From: QFOX01 sp033763655
GTDB lineage: Bacteria > Pseudomonadota > Alphaproteobacteria > Rickettsiales > UBA3002
Assembly: GCA_033763655.1 (NCBI GenBank)
Contig: JANRKD010000027.1
Location: forward strand, 67,489 to 131,488
DNA length: 64,000 nucleotides
Reading direction: 5' to 3'
Shown here: in pieces, positions 25,334-33,199 of the stretch
Layout of the letters: the number at the start of each line of letters is the position of its first letter
Position numbering within the stretch: the stretch's first letter is position 1
The notes under the pieces: model-generated
What the model saw: only the letters and a program-made list of their open reading frames with translations
Told to the model about the DNA's origin: nothing
Databases searched by the model: none
Program-made: the position numbers and the translations under genes

Positions 25334-25390
25334 CTGCATCGCAACATGGGGGTTGACAGGTGTGTTGCAGCGCATTATATTGCATCGCAG
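25334..25390 (+). promoter_or_regulatory. Three PhaR-like operator sites in the phasin promoter
   Basis: Three near-palindromes match the CTGC-N3-GCAG pattern reported for the alphaproteobacterial repressor PhaR: CTGCATCGCAA at 25334-25344, TTGCAGCGCAT at 25365-25375 and TTGCATCGCAG at 25380-25390. The second and third bracket and overlap the -10 hexamer, so bound protein would block the promoter. PhaR control of phasin genes is established in related bacteria; its presence here is inferred. Confidence 0.6.
25353..25381 (+). promoter_or_regulatory. Sigma-70 promoter of the phasin gene
   Basis: TTGACA (25353-25358), a 17-base spacer and TATATT (25376-25381) lie 60 bases before the phasin ATG. 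The hexamers and spacing are close to consensus, fitting the high expression of phasins. Confidence 0.8.
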
Positions 25391-25441
25391 CATGAGCCTT
25401 ACAGGAAGGCTCTGTTGTGTTGCCAATAACAGGAGTGACTT

Positions 25442-25903
25442 ATGGCCTACCAGAACCCGTTTGCTGAGATGATGAAAACCTTCAGCGATTTTAAAGCCCC
25501 GACCCTCGGCAGCCTGCCGACGGTGGATGTCAATCAGTTGATGGCCTCGGGCCGTCGTAACGCAGAAACCTGCTCGGCCGTCGGCCAGACTCTGGCGGAA
25601 AGCGTGCAGACGATTACCCGCCGTCAGGCCGATCTGGCGCGTGCGCAAGTAGAAAAACTGCTCAAGACCACCAAGGATATGCTGGTCAACGGCTCGCCGG
25701 AAATCAACACCACCAAACAGGTGGAGCTGGCGAAAACGATGTTTGAATCGTCGCTGAACAACCTGCGCGAAGTGAGCGAGCTGGTGGCGAAGTCGGGCTT
25801 TGAAATGTTCGACAAGGTGAACCGTCGCGCTTCGGAATCGATCGAAGAGCTGACCGGGGCTGCCACCGCAACCACCCCGTCGGCCAAACGCAAAGCGGCA
25901 TAA
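25442..25903 (+). CDS. Phasin family protein
   Basis: Phasins coat polyhydroxyalkanoate granules. The 153-residue protein has no signal peptide. It begins with QNPFAEMMKTFSDFKAPTL and a DVNQLMASGRRNAETCSAVG segment typical of the phasin_2 family. Long amphipathic helices follow (QADLARAQVEKLLKTTKDML; VELAKTMFESSLNNLREVSE), and the tail is Ala/Thr/Lys-rich. The operator sites upstream and a strong terminator downstream make it a single-gene unit. No PHA synthase gene is in the window. Confidence 0.9.
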   Translation: MAYQNPFAEMMKTFSDFKAPTLGSLPTVDVNQLMASGRRNAETCSAVGQTLAESVQTITRRQADLARAQVEKLLKTTKDMLVNGSPEINTTKQVELAKTMFESSLNNLREVSELVAKSGFEMFDKVNRRASESIEELTGAATATTPSAKRKAA

Positions 25904-25937
25904 CGCTGCGTCGGTTCGACCTCTACGACCCAATGAA

Positions 25938-25966
25938 ACGCCGGGGGCTTTGCCTCCGGCGTTTTT
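25938..25966 (+). terminator. Rho-independent terminator after the phasin gene
   Basis: An 11-base stem, ACGCCGGGGGC / GCCTCCGGCGT with one wobble pair, closes a TTT loop. It runs into TTTTT at 25962-25966, 35 bases past the stop. It also ends at the stop of the minus-strand histidine kinase gene. Confidence 0.9.
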
Positions 25967-27362
25967 ATATGCCGTGATGCACGGCGCGCGGTAGGCGCAG
26001 CGTGACTTCAAGGCCACGGATGGCGCCCTGTGCGTCGCGCTGATTTTCGAGCGTGATGTCGCCGCCGTGGGTGTGGGCAATCGAGCGGGCGATGGAAAGG
26101 CCGAGGCCCACCCCGCCGGTTTGCGAATTGCGCGAAGGCTCAAGCCGCGTGAAGGGCTTGAACACGGTTTCATGTTCCGATTCGGGGATGCCCGGTCCGC
26201 TGTCGGTAATTTTAATGCGCACAAAGGTGATGCTCTGTTCGAGTGCAACGGTAGCGTGGCCGCCGCCGTAACGCAGCGCGTTGTCGATCAGGTTGGTGAG
26301 GGCGCGGCGCATGGCATGCGGGCGCAGCATGAGCATGACGGGCGGCGTTTTTTCATAGACCACGGCGCGCTTGCTGCGGCGGTAATCGGCGACAATATCG
26401 GCAAGCAGGGCGTTGACATCCATCGGCTCGGCGGCCTCGCCCGCATCGCCGCGCGCGAAGTTAAGGTATTCGTCGATCATGCTGCCCATCGCGTCGATAT
26501 CGCCGCTTAAGGCCTGACGGGTCGCCTCGGGCATCGTCGCCAGTTCCAGCTCCAGCTTCATACGGGTCAGCGGGGTGCGCAGATCGTGGCTGATGCCCGC
26601 CAGCATGTCGGTGCGGTTCTGTATCTGGCGGCGCAGGCGTTCGGCCATGATGATGAAGGCGCGCCCGGCGCGGCGCACCTCACTGGCCCCGCGCGGTTTG
26701 AAATCGCCGACATCCTGCCCCAGCCCAAGTTGTTCGGCGGCGTGCGCGAGGGCGACGATGGGTTTAATCTGGTTACGCAGGAATAAAATGGCAATCGTGG
26801 TCAGCAGCAACGACGAACCTGCCATCCAGAGGATGAAGATGAGCGTCGTCGGGCTGGTAACCAGTTTGCGGCTGAGGCTGAGCACCAGCGCCCCATCCTC
26901 GACCCTGACCCGGACCAGCACCTGTTTGCTCGTGCGGTGCAGGCGGATGGAAAAAGGGTAGTCGAGCCGTTGCTTCAGGCCGCGATAAAGCTCGGGGAAT
27001 TGTGTTTTGCCCTTGCCGTCGAGCCGTCCTGTTGCATCGAAGCTGACGGCCACCTGCAACTCGCGGCCAAGCGCCTGCGCTTCGGCGAGCGCCGCCGCGT
27101 GGCTGCCCTGCGCCCGGGCCTCGTGGTAGGTCTGGGAAATCCAGACGAGATCGCCGACGACGGAATTAGCCATGTTGCGTTCGACGCTGTCCCAATGGCG
27201 GTCGTAGAAAATATGGGCAATGAAAAGCTGCGACAGCAGCATCGGCAGCACGAGAATGAGTAGTGCCCGCCCGAACAAATTGCCCGGCAGCAGGCGCTTC
27301 AGGCGCCGCCGCCCGGAGGCCCCCCGGCGGTGGCGGCGGCGGATGCTACGCGGGTTCAGCAT
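25965..27362 (-). CDS. Sensor histidine kinase, EnvZ-like
   Basis: The ATG at 27362 overlaps the response regulator by 17 bases and gives 465 residues. Membrane helix 1 is at about residues 29-52 and helix 2 at about 172-196, with a periplasmic sensor region between. A HAMP-like segment follows, then the H box GISHDLRTPLTRMKLE with His259, the N box NLIDNALRYGGG (about 357-368), DSGPGIPE and GVGLGLSIARSIAHTHGG. It should phosphorylate the adjacent OmpR-type regulator. The organisation resembles envZ-ompR, but the signal is unknown. Confidence 0.93.
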   Translation of the reverse strand: MLNPRSIRRRHRRGASGRRRLKRLLPGNLFGRALLILVLPMLLSQLFIAHIFYDRHWDSVERNMANSVVGDLVWISQTYHEARAQGSHAAALAEAQALGRELQVAVSFDATGRLDGKGKTQFPELYRGLKQRLDYPFSIRLHRTSKQVLVRVRVEDGALVLSLSRKLVTSPTTLIFILWMAGSSLLLTTIAILFLRNQIKPIVALAHAAEQLGLGQDVGDFKPRGASEVRRAGRAFIIMAERLRRQIQNRTDMLAGISHDLRTPLTRMKLELELATMPEATRQALSGDIDAMGSMIDEYLNFARGDAGEAAEPMDVNALLADIVADYRRSKRAVVYEKTPPVMLMLRPHAMRRALTNLIDNALRYGGGHATVALEQSITFVRIKITDSGPGIPESEHETVFKPFTRLEPSRNSQTGGVGLGLSIARSIAHTHGGDITLENQRDAQGAIRGLEVTLRLPRAVHHGI

Positions 27363-28053
27363 ACAGCACATACCCCGCGTGGCGGATGGTTTGCAGGTAA
27401 ATCGGCTTGCCGGCCTGCGGCTCGATTTTTTTGCGCAGGCGGTTGATCTGCACATCGACCGAGCGTTCGTTGCTGACATCGCCGAGCGCGGTGGCGATGG
27501 TTTCGCGGCTGAGCGGCGTGCCGGCCGATTGTGCCAGGATGCGCAGGCAGTCGCTCTCGCTTGAGGTGAGGTAGACCGGCGCCTCGTGGTAGCTCAGGCG
27601 CCCCTGTGCGATATCGAAGCGGTAATCGCCAAAGACCACCGCGCGGCGGCCTGCCTGCTGCTGGCGCGCGCGGGCGAGGATGTTTTTAAGGCGCAGCAGC
27701 AGTTCTTTCGGGGCGAACGGTTTGCCGAGGTAATCGGCGGCGCCCGCTTCAAGCCCGGCGATGCGATCCTCGGCCTCGCCGCGTGCAGTGAGCAGCAGCA
27801 CCGGGGGCGTCTGGCCGCGCGCGCGCAGGCGGGCGGCGTAGGCGATGCCGGTTTCGCCCGGCATCATCACATCGAGCACGATGCCGTCAACCGCAAAGAC
27901 CTGTAGCAGTTCCTCGGCTTGCGTGGTATCGGCGGCGGTGGAAACAAAGAAGCCCTGTTCGCCGAGATACTGGCTGAGCAGCGCGCGCAGCCGTGCATCG
28001 TCGTCAACGACGAGAATATGGGCGGCGGCAGCGGATGGTGCTGTTGAGGTCAT
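27346..28053 (-). CDS. OmpR-family response regulator
   Basis: The 235-residue protein has a receiver domain with VVDDDARLRALL, phosphoacceptor Asp61 in GIVLDVMMPGETG, and Lys111 in the LGKPFAPKEL loop. A C-terminal winged-helix domain follows (YLTSSESDCLRILAQ; VDVQINRLRKKIEP; GYVLYAEP). It overlaps the Smr gene by ATGA upstream and the kinase gene by 17 bases downstream, so the three are translationally coupled. Confidence 0.95.
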   Translation of the reverse strand: MTSTAPSAAAAHILVVDDDARLRALLSQYLGEQGFFVSTAADTTQAEELLQVFAVDGIVLDVMMPGETGIAYAARLRARGQTPPVLLLTARGEAEDRIAGLEAGAADYLGKPFAPKELLLRLKNILARARQQQAGRRAVVFGDYRFDIAQGRLSYHEAPVYLTSSESDCLRILAQSAGTPLSRETIATALGDVSNERSVDVQINRLRKKIEPQAGKPIYLQTIRHAGYVLYAEPA

Positions 28054-28556
28054 CGGCCTTTTAATAGCACATGTGTCACCCCGTCGCCGCCTTTTTCTGG
28101 ACGGGCCTGTCGGAAGGCGGAAATCAGCCGCCGCAGCACCGGCTCGTTCAGCCAGTGCGGCAGGTTCGCGCGCAGGATGCCCGCCTCCGGCCCGCGCCCT
28201 TTGCCGGTGATGATGAGAACATGCCGCCGCCCCGCCGCCGCCGCGCGCGCTATAAACTGCTGCACCTGCGCGTAGGCGGTGATTTTATCCAACCCGTGCA
28301 AATCGAGCGTCGCTTCGATGGTGGGGTGCGGTTTGAACCGTTTGGCCGCCTCGCGCGCGGATAAGGCAGGCAGCGGCGAAGCGGCACGCGCCGTCGGGCG
28401 CGGCGTAGCTGTGTTGGGGCGAGGTGACGGGGCGGTCGCGGGTACAGGCGGCGGGGCGCTGTCCGGCGCAGGCGATGCCGCGTGTGGGGTGGTCAGGCGG
28501 TTGGCCTCATGCCAGAGCGCCAGTTCCTCGGGCGTGAGCCGGCGCGGCGGTTTCAT
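28050..28556 (-). CDS. Smr (MutS2 C-terminal) domain protein
   Basis: The N-terminal RRLTPEELALWHEANRLT segment and a Pro/Ala-rich linker lead to a C-terminal Smr domain with DLHGLDKITAYAQV and IITGKGRG...LRANLPHWL. The conserved DLHG and GKG motifs are those of Smr nucleases and RNA-processing relatives. In proteobacteria this stand-alone form commonly follows mltA, as here (ATGA overlap). Its substrate in the cell is not known from sequence. Confidence 0.9.
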   Translation of the reverse strand: MKPPRRLTPEELALWHEANRLTTPHAASPAPDSAPPPVPATAPSPRPNTATPRPTARAASPLPALSAREAAKRFKPHPTIEATLDLHGLDKITAYAQVQQFIARAAAAGRRHVLIITGKGRGPEAGILRANLPHWLNEPVLRRLISAFRQARPEKGGDGVTHVLLKGR

Positions 28557-29722
28557 GGCGCGGGGGTGGAGATGGGGGCTGCCGTTTGCGCGCCCTCGAC
28601 GGGGTTTTCCTCGGCCTTGATTTCCAGCCCATCATGCAGTTCTATCCCCTCGGCCACCGGCAGCAGCCAGTAGACGTTGCCGCGCGCATTCTGGTGCCCG
28701 GCCTGCCATTCCTCGCGCGCACCACGGCCAAAGAAAATATCGGCGCGATGTGGGCTGTGCAGCGCCCCGCCCGTATCCTGCGCGACAAACAGGCGGCGCA
28801 GCGGCACCTGCGCATCCGAGCCATAGCGCGTCATCCAGGTGTCGAGGTAGGTCGGCACCCCGTAAGCGGCGCGGTCGTCATCCACCGCGATTGAGCGCAG
28901 CGGCGTCAGCGGCAGCCCCAGCGCGCCTTTGGCCATTTCGTCGCCGGGCGCGAGCTTGAAAAAAATGTAGGAGGGGTTGCTGTTCATCACCGCGCTGCGG
29001 GCGCAGGGGTTGGCATGCAGCCAGTCGCGGATGCTCTGCATCGACACTTCCTCAAGCAGGCCCTGCTCTTTCAGCAGGCGGCCGATGGGGACAAATTCGT
29101 GGCCGTTCTGTGCCGCATATTGCAGGCCGATAAGGCTGCCGTCGGGCAGGCGCACCTTGCCCGACCCCTGAATATGCAGGAAGAACAGCATCACCGGGTC
29201 CTCGACATACAGCAGCACAGGCGCGCGGCCTTTCAGTGCCCCGGCCTCAATTTCGGCGCGGCTGCGATCGGGTTTTTCGAGGTCGCGCGGCACGCCGTAA
29301 ACCGGGGTGAGGTAGGGTGGGCGCTGCGTGCGCGAACCGGCGATAATCGGCTCGTAATAGCCGGTGTGCAGGCCTTTGTCTTTCGCCTCGGTCTCGACTT
29401 TATACGGCGAGAAATGGCGCTCGAAAAACCGGCGGGCTTCGGCATCGTTCGGCTCAGGATTCTCCGCGGCAAGGCGGCAGGCGCGCTGCCAGTTTTCGCC
29501 GACACCGATCGGCCCTTCCGCCTTGCTCCGGTAGGCGTTGGGCCGCGTGGCGTTGGCCACGCAACTCTCGGCAAACAGGCGGAAAGCGGCAGCATGCGTA
29601 TCTTCTGGCCAGCCGGAAAGCGCGCTGTAAGTGGTCGGGGTGAGTTTGGTCGCATCGCCGCAGGCGGCGAGCAGCAACAAGACAACAAGGCAGAGGCGGG
29701 TTGTTGGTTTTTGCAGGGTCAT
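28553..29722 (-). CDS. mltA: Membrane-bound lytic murein transglycosylase A
   Basis: The start at 29722 overlaps the flippase stop as ATGA and gives 389 residues. The signal peptide ends in the lipobox LLLAAC, so the protein should be lipid-anchored. It has the MltA domain (HTGYYEPIIAGSRTQ, FFLHIQGSGKVRL) and the C-terminal 3D region QDTGGALHSPHRADIFFGRG, which holds the catalytic Asp. MltA cleaves peptidoglycan glycan strands to 1,6-anhydro ends. Confidence 0.95.
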   Translation of the reverse strand: MTLQKPTTRLCLVVLLLLAACGDATKLTPTTYSALSGWPEDTHAAAFRLFAESCVANATRPNAYRSKAEGPIGVGENWQRACRLAAENPEPNDAEARRFFERHFSPYKVETEAKDKGLHTGYYEPIIAGSRTQRPPYLTPVYGVPRDLEKPDRSRAEIEAGALKGRAPVLLYVEDPVMLFFLHIQGSGKVRLPDGSLIGLQYAAQNGHEFVPIGRLLKEQGLLEEVSMQSIRDWLHANPCARSAVMNSNPSYIFFKLAPGDEMAKGALGLPLTPLRSIAVDDDRAAYGVPTYLDTWMTRYGSDAQVPLRRLFVAQDTGGALHSPHRADIFFGRGAREEWQAGHQNARGNVYWLLPVAEGIELHDGLEIKAEENPVEGAQTAAPISTPAP

Positions 29723-31272
29723 AGGCAAGCTCGCGAGGTGAGGCCAAGCCGCGTACCGATGCGGCCCAGCGATTGACGTTCGGTATCGGTCAGCGCCGTG
29801 CGCAGGGCCAGCCAGACAAGGGCGAAGAAAAGCGGCAGCACCAGCGCCACTTCTGCTGCGACCGGCAGTGGCGGCACTGCCTGCAACAGCAGCACCACAA
29901 AGGCGCCCATGCCGAGGATGGTTGCCGCACCGCGCCGGAAGGGCGCCTCGCAGGGGTGCAGGCCATTGAGCAGCCAGAGCTGCAGCAACGGCAGCCACTC
30001 CATGGCGATCAGGCCACCGGCCACGCCCCAGGCCATGGCCCGCGCCGCCTCGATTCCCATCGCGGTGGCGGCCCAGGTGACCAGCCCGGCACCGGCAATT
30101 CCGGCCATGGCATTGGCGGTCGGCCATAGCCTCGGGTGCAGCATTTGCAGGATGCCGTTCGCCGGGCCGACAATGGCGTTGATGCCCCGCACCAGGGTTA
30201 GGATAATTACCAGCGGCGCGGCGGCGCGGGCCTCGGCGGGAAACAGCAGCAGAATTTCATCGGCCAGCAGCGCAATCAGCAAGGCCGTGGGCAACAGCAG
30301 GCTCATCGAAAGGCGCGAGGCAAAGCCGTAGACATGGTTGATATGGCTGGCATCGCGCACGGATTGCTCGGCCACCAGCGGCTGGATAACGTAGTGCAGG
30401 CTGTGCCGGACAATCATCGGCAGCGAGGCAATTTTGCGCGCAATTGCATAGAGCCCCGAGGCATTGGCCCCGGCGGCACCCGGCACAATCAGGTTGAGGA
30501 TCAGCGGCGGCAGGTCGGAGAAAAAGCGCGTCGTGATGTTGCCGGGTAGCAGCCCAAGCCCCGTATGCAGCAGGTCGCGCATCACCGCCCGATCCACCGG
30601 CGCCCGCCGCAGTAGGCTGAGGTTGTAATAACGCCCAATCAGCCGCACGCCGAGCAGCGCCGTCACCAGCAGCGACAGCAGGTGCGCCGCCACCAGCCCG
30701 AGGGTGAGCCATCCGGCCAGCCATGCTGCCGCCGCCATCAGCAGGCGCACGATTTGCTCCCAGAAGATACGCAGCCGCACTTCCGGGCCGAAGGCCTTGC
30801 GTGCCCGCACGGCGGAAGTCGCCAGCTCGACAAACGTCCATAGCGGCAATGCCCAGGCAAACAATCTGACGGAAAGTTCGAGCGTGGCCTGATCGCGCGG
30901 CGCGGCGTTCAGCAGGGCGGCCACCGGCGTGGTGAAAAACGATACCGCCCCCGCGACGACAAGGCTGGGCAACAGGCCGATGACCAGCGCCGTTTTCAGG
31001 GCGCTGTGCGCTTTTTCCTCGGTGCTGGCCTGGGGAATAACCCGCTGCATCGCGCTGGTCATCGCAAAATCTGCAATGTTCGAGATGATATTCACCGCCG
31101 CCCACAGCGCCGCATAAATGCCATAGGTTGCCAGGCCAAACATCCAGATATAGGCGGGTTGGGCCACCACCTCGACCACCGCGCCCAGCCGCGAAAGCGC
31201 CACCACCAGTGCGCCCCGCACGACGGCCTTTTTATTGAGCGGGTGATCCGCACCGCCGGGGGTGGGGGTCAT
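29719..31272 (-). CDS. Polysaccharide flippase-like multispanning membrane protein
   Basis: The start at 31272 leaves 517 residues; an in-frame ATG at 31335 is possible but adds an unlikely polar leader. About 12-14 hydrophobic helices are visible, beginning with VVRGALVVALSRLGAVVEVV, in the pattern of the MATE/Wzx/MurJ superfamily of lipid-linked saccharide exporters. Its position ahead of mltA suggests an envelope role. The substrate cannot be told. It is the first gene of the coupled run down to the histidine kinase. Confidence 0.8.
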   Translation of the reverse strand: MTPTPGGADHPLNKKAVVRGALVVALSRLGAVVEVVAQPAYIWMFGLATYGIYAALWAAVNIISNIADFAMTSAMQRVIPQASTEEKAHSALKTALVIGLLPSLVVAGAVSFFTTPVAALLNAAPRDQATLELSVRLFAWALPLWTFVELATSAVRARKAFGPEVRLRIFWEQIVRLLMAAAAWLAGWLTLGLVAAHLLSLLVTALLGVRLIGRYYNLSLLRRAPVDRAVMRDLLHTGLGLLPGNITTRFFSDLPPLILNLIVPGAAGANASGLYAIARKIASLPMIVRHSLHYVIQPLVAEQSVRDASHINHVYGFASRLSMSLLLPTALLIALLADEILLLFPAEARAAAPLVIILTLVRGINAIVGPANGILQMLHPRLWPTANAMAGIAGAGLVTWAATAMGIEAARAMAWGVAGGLIAMEWLPLLQLWLLNGLHPCEAPFRRGAATILGMGAFVVLLLQAVPPLPVAAEVALVLPLFFALVWLALRTALTDTERQSLGRIGTRLGLTSRACL

Positions 31273-31354
31273 GCCGGATCCGCGCGGCGCGGCGCAACGG
31301 GTTTCGGGCGAGGCCGCGTGCTTCGCGGATTGCACGCAAAGGCCGGGACGTCGA

Positions 31355-31382
31355 TTGCACTGCGGAATCCTGCGTGTATAAG
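31355..31382 (+). promoter_or_regulatory. Promoter-like element upstream of the initiator tRNA
   Basis: TTGCAC (31355-31360), a 16-base spacer and TATAAG (31377-31382) on the plus strand point towards tRNA-fMet. No protein-coding gene lies between, so it would produce a transcript with a roughly 330-base leader before the tRNA. Confidence 0.45.
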
Positions 31383-31719
31383 CGCGCCATCAGAAGAGGG
31401 GTTTGCGCCCGCTATAGCCGAGGTGGACGGCTTTGTCAAAAGCGCCGGGGATGCGGGATCTGGCGGATTGCCGCACGGCCTCAGCAGGTTCCTGCTTGAG
31501 GGCCCGGCGGGTTTAAGGCGCCCTGCCATGTTCATGGGCCGCTAAGGTTTTGCTGGACTTTCCCTCGGGCAGTGGCTAAGTGAGCAGCCCGCGGTTGAAA
31601 AAAAGATGCAGCGGCGGTATCAAGGAATGCGGGGTGGAGCAACCCCCGCGAGGTGGCCCCTGGGGGGCGAACCCTCGAATCAAATGCCCGGGCGGATGTA
31701 GAGCCCGTTATGTTGGTGA
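31383..31719. other. GC-rich non-coding stretch before tRNA-fMet, candidate structured RNA
   Basis: No protein is supported here. Strong local hairpins occur, for example GCGGGG / CCCCGC at about 31629-31649. Bases 31629-31641 repeat exactly the 13 bases GCGGGGTGGAGCA found near the 5' end of the tRNA (31721-31733). I checked by eye for RNase P, SRP, tmRNA and 6S hallmarks and did not find them. Confidence 0.35.
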
Positions 31720-31796
31720 CGCGGGGTGGAGCAGCCCGGTAGCTCGTTAGGCTCATAACCTAAAGGTCGTCAGTTCAAATCTGGCCCCCGCAACCA
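31720..31796 (+). tRNA. Initiator tRNA-fMet (CAU)
   Basis: The 77 bases are near-identical to the bacterial initiator: acceptor CGCGGGG / CCCCGCA with the diagnostic C1:A72 mismatch, D-arm region AGCAGCCCGGTAGCTC, anticodon loop CTCATAA, T loop TTCAAAT, encoded CCA. An AT-rich accessory segment begins directly after it. Confidence 0.97.
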
Positions 31797-31914
31797 CCAC
31801 CAGAGCCATTTTGCGAGGATTGGCTCAAATCTCAAAAAGTGAATTTTCAACCTATTTTCAACTTTAGGAATGCAGAGTCGTGCATTCAGGCGAAAGTTTG
31901 TGTAGTGGTTTTTT

Positions 31915-32883
31915 ATGGCTACCAACAACGCAGCACTCAGTATCTCGGACTTATATCAGCAATATCTCGAAGAGTTGTGCAGAGAGATTGATGATGCGGG
32001 CTGCCGTGACCCACTAGAGTCACAGCCTGTAACTGCGAGCCTCATTAAGCCGCGTGACGGTGCGGATAACAAAGCAATCGTCTACACCATCCCCACAGAG
32101 CGTCCGTCGGTACGCCCGCCCCCACCCCCGTACCCCCCAATTTGGAAAAACATTCCCCAATATGCCGTCACAAATATCAGCGGGGCAGTTGGAACCTATT
32201 GCCGTTTTGTGCGCCCCGAAAAAACAGGGGGGAGAAAGAAAAGGTTTGCACGGATTTTCCAAGTTGCAAAGCAGGCTGCGGTAAATCATGGGCACTTCCG
32301 ACGCAATGATAAAAGCCTGCCTGCGCTAAGCATTCTTAAGCCTCATTTGACAGCGGACGTTCTGTATTGCTCTGGCATATCACCAGAGCAGGAATCTCAC
32401 TTAGACTACTTCATGCTTGTTAGCATTCAGCTTTGGCTGATGAGTCGTGAATTAAGAACCATTTCTGCCGAACAGCTCTTTTGGACATCACTAGAACTCA
32501 ATAAAAGCATCGAGCGCGGCTTTGCTGAGAAAAGATTAAACACCGTTCTTGCCGTCTTGCCAAAGCGCCTGCGCGCTGTAGCGATTAAAGCTGCTGAGGA
32601 TGAAAAGAAAGAAGCCCAATATCGGAATGCAGCACTAGGAGCCGATGGCGGTGGGAAGAAAGACGAAATTTATTATGCAGAATGTAGGCGCTATGCTCGC
32701 CGCTTTTATTCAAGGATTTATAGATGCAAAAAGTATAAGCAGCTAAAGGCAATCGCTAGAGATATGCAGCCAAGACTAGTGAAAAAAGTGGACGCTGGAA
32801 AATTTAAGGCGTGCCCAACTTATAATGTGCTGCTTCAATACTGGCTTCCAGAGTTCAAAAAAGAACTTAAGCCTACCCCCTAG
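31915..32883 (+). CDS. Accessory hypothetical protein, 322 residues
   Basis: First gene of the tRNA-linked segment. There is no clear ribosome-binding site before the ATG. The N-terminus ISDLYQQYLEELCREIDDAG is helical; a proline run (RPPPPPYPPIW) follows near residue 66. The C-terminal half is strongly basic, with YRCKKYKQLKAIARDMQPRL and IYYAECRRYARRFYS. It has no integrase catalytic pattern (R...HxxR...Y) that I can find. Base composition is more AT-rich than the chromosome. Unknown; a DNA-binding phage-type protein is possible. Confidence 0.6.
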   Translation: MATNNAALSISDLYQQYLEELCREIDDAGCRDPLESQPVTASLIKPRDGADNKAIVYTIPTERPSVRPPPPPYPPIWKNIPQYAVTNISGAVGTYCRFVRPEKTGGRKKRFARIFQVAKQAAVNHGHFRRNDKSLPALSILKPHLTADVLYCSGISPEQESHLDYFMLVSIQLWLMSRELRTISAEQLFWTSLELNKSIERGFAEKRLNTVLAVLPKRLRAVAIKAAEDEKKEAQYRNAALGADGGGKKDEIYYAECRRYARRFYSRIYRCKKYKQLKAIARDMQPRLVKKVDAGKFKACPTYNVLLQYWLPEFKKELKPTP

Positions 32884-32971
32884 CTTTAAGGCACCTCGCT
32901 TCTACTACCCAACTACTTTTGTCATCCTGAAGCCACACGCAGCATCGCCTGCAAACTGGAAAGGATGACAC

Positions 32972-33199
32972 ATGACACACTACACCGATGATTCACTGCT
33001 ATTTCGCAAGGAAACAGCCGCCTTGCTTGGCACAAAACCCCATACGCTCGAAGTATGGGCATCCTCTGGGCGCTATAAGCTCCCCTATGTGAAAGTGGGG
33101 CGGCTGGTGCGCTACCGCTACAAGGATGTGCTCGAATTTATCCAGCGCAACACTCGCCACCACTCTGCAAGCGAATCGCAGGGAGGCAACAATGCGTAA
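32972..33199 (+). CDS. AlpA/excisionase-type DNA-binding protein
   Basis: The 75-residue protein is a small winged-helix or MerR-like HTH domain: LFRKETAALLGTKPHTLEVW (helix-turn-helix), then LPYVKVGRLVRYRYKDVLEF (wing). AlpA-type proteins act as excisionases or regulators of integrated elements. GGAAAGGATG precedes the ATG at good spacing. Its 3' end overlaps the next gene's start by a few bases, so the two are coupled. Confidence 0.85.
   Translation: MTHYTDDSLLFRKETAALLGTKPHTLEVWASSGRYKLPYVKVGRLVRYRYKDVLEFIQRNTRHHSASESQGGNNA

Noticed and set aside
31383..31719. RNase P RNA on the minus strand, suggested by GAGGGAAAGTCC near 31550
   Set aside because: The following GGGCTCC and the 3' ACAGAA..CCGGCTTA partner are missing, so the P4 helix of RNase P cannot be formed.
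31915..32883. The unknown gene after tRNA-fMet as a tyrosine integrase
   Set aside because: I cannot find the R..HxxR..Y catalytic set in the right order, so the integrase call is not supported.
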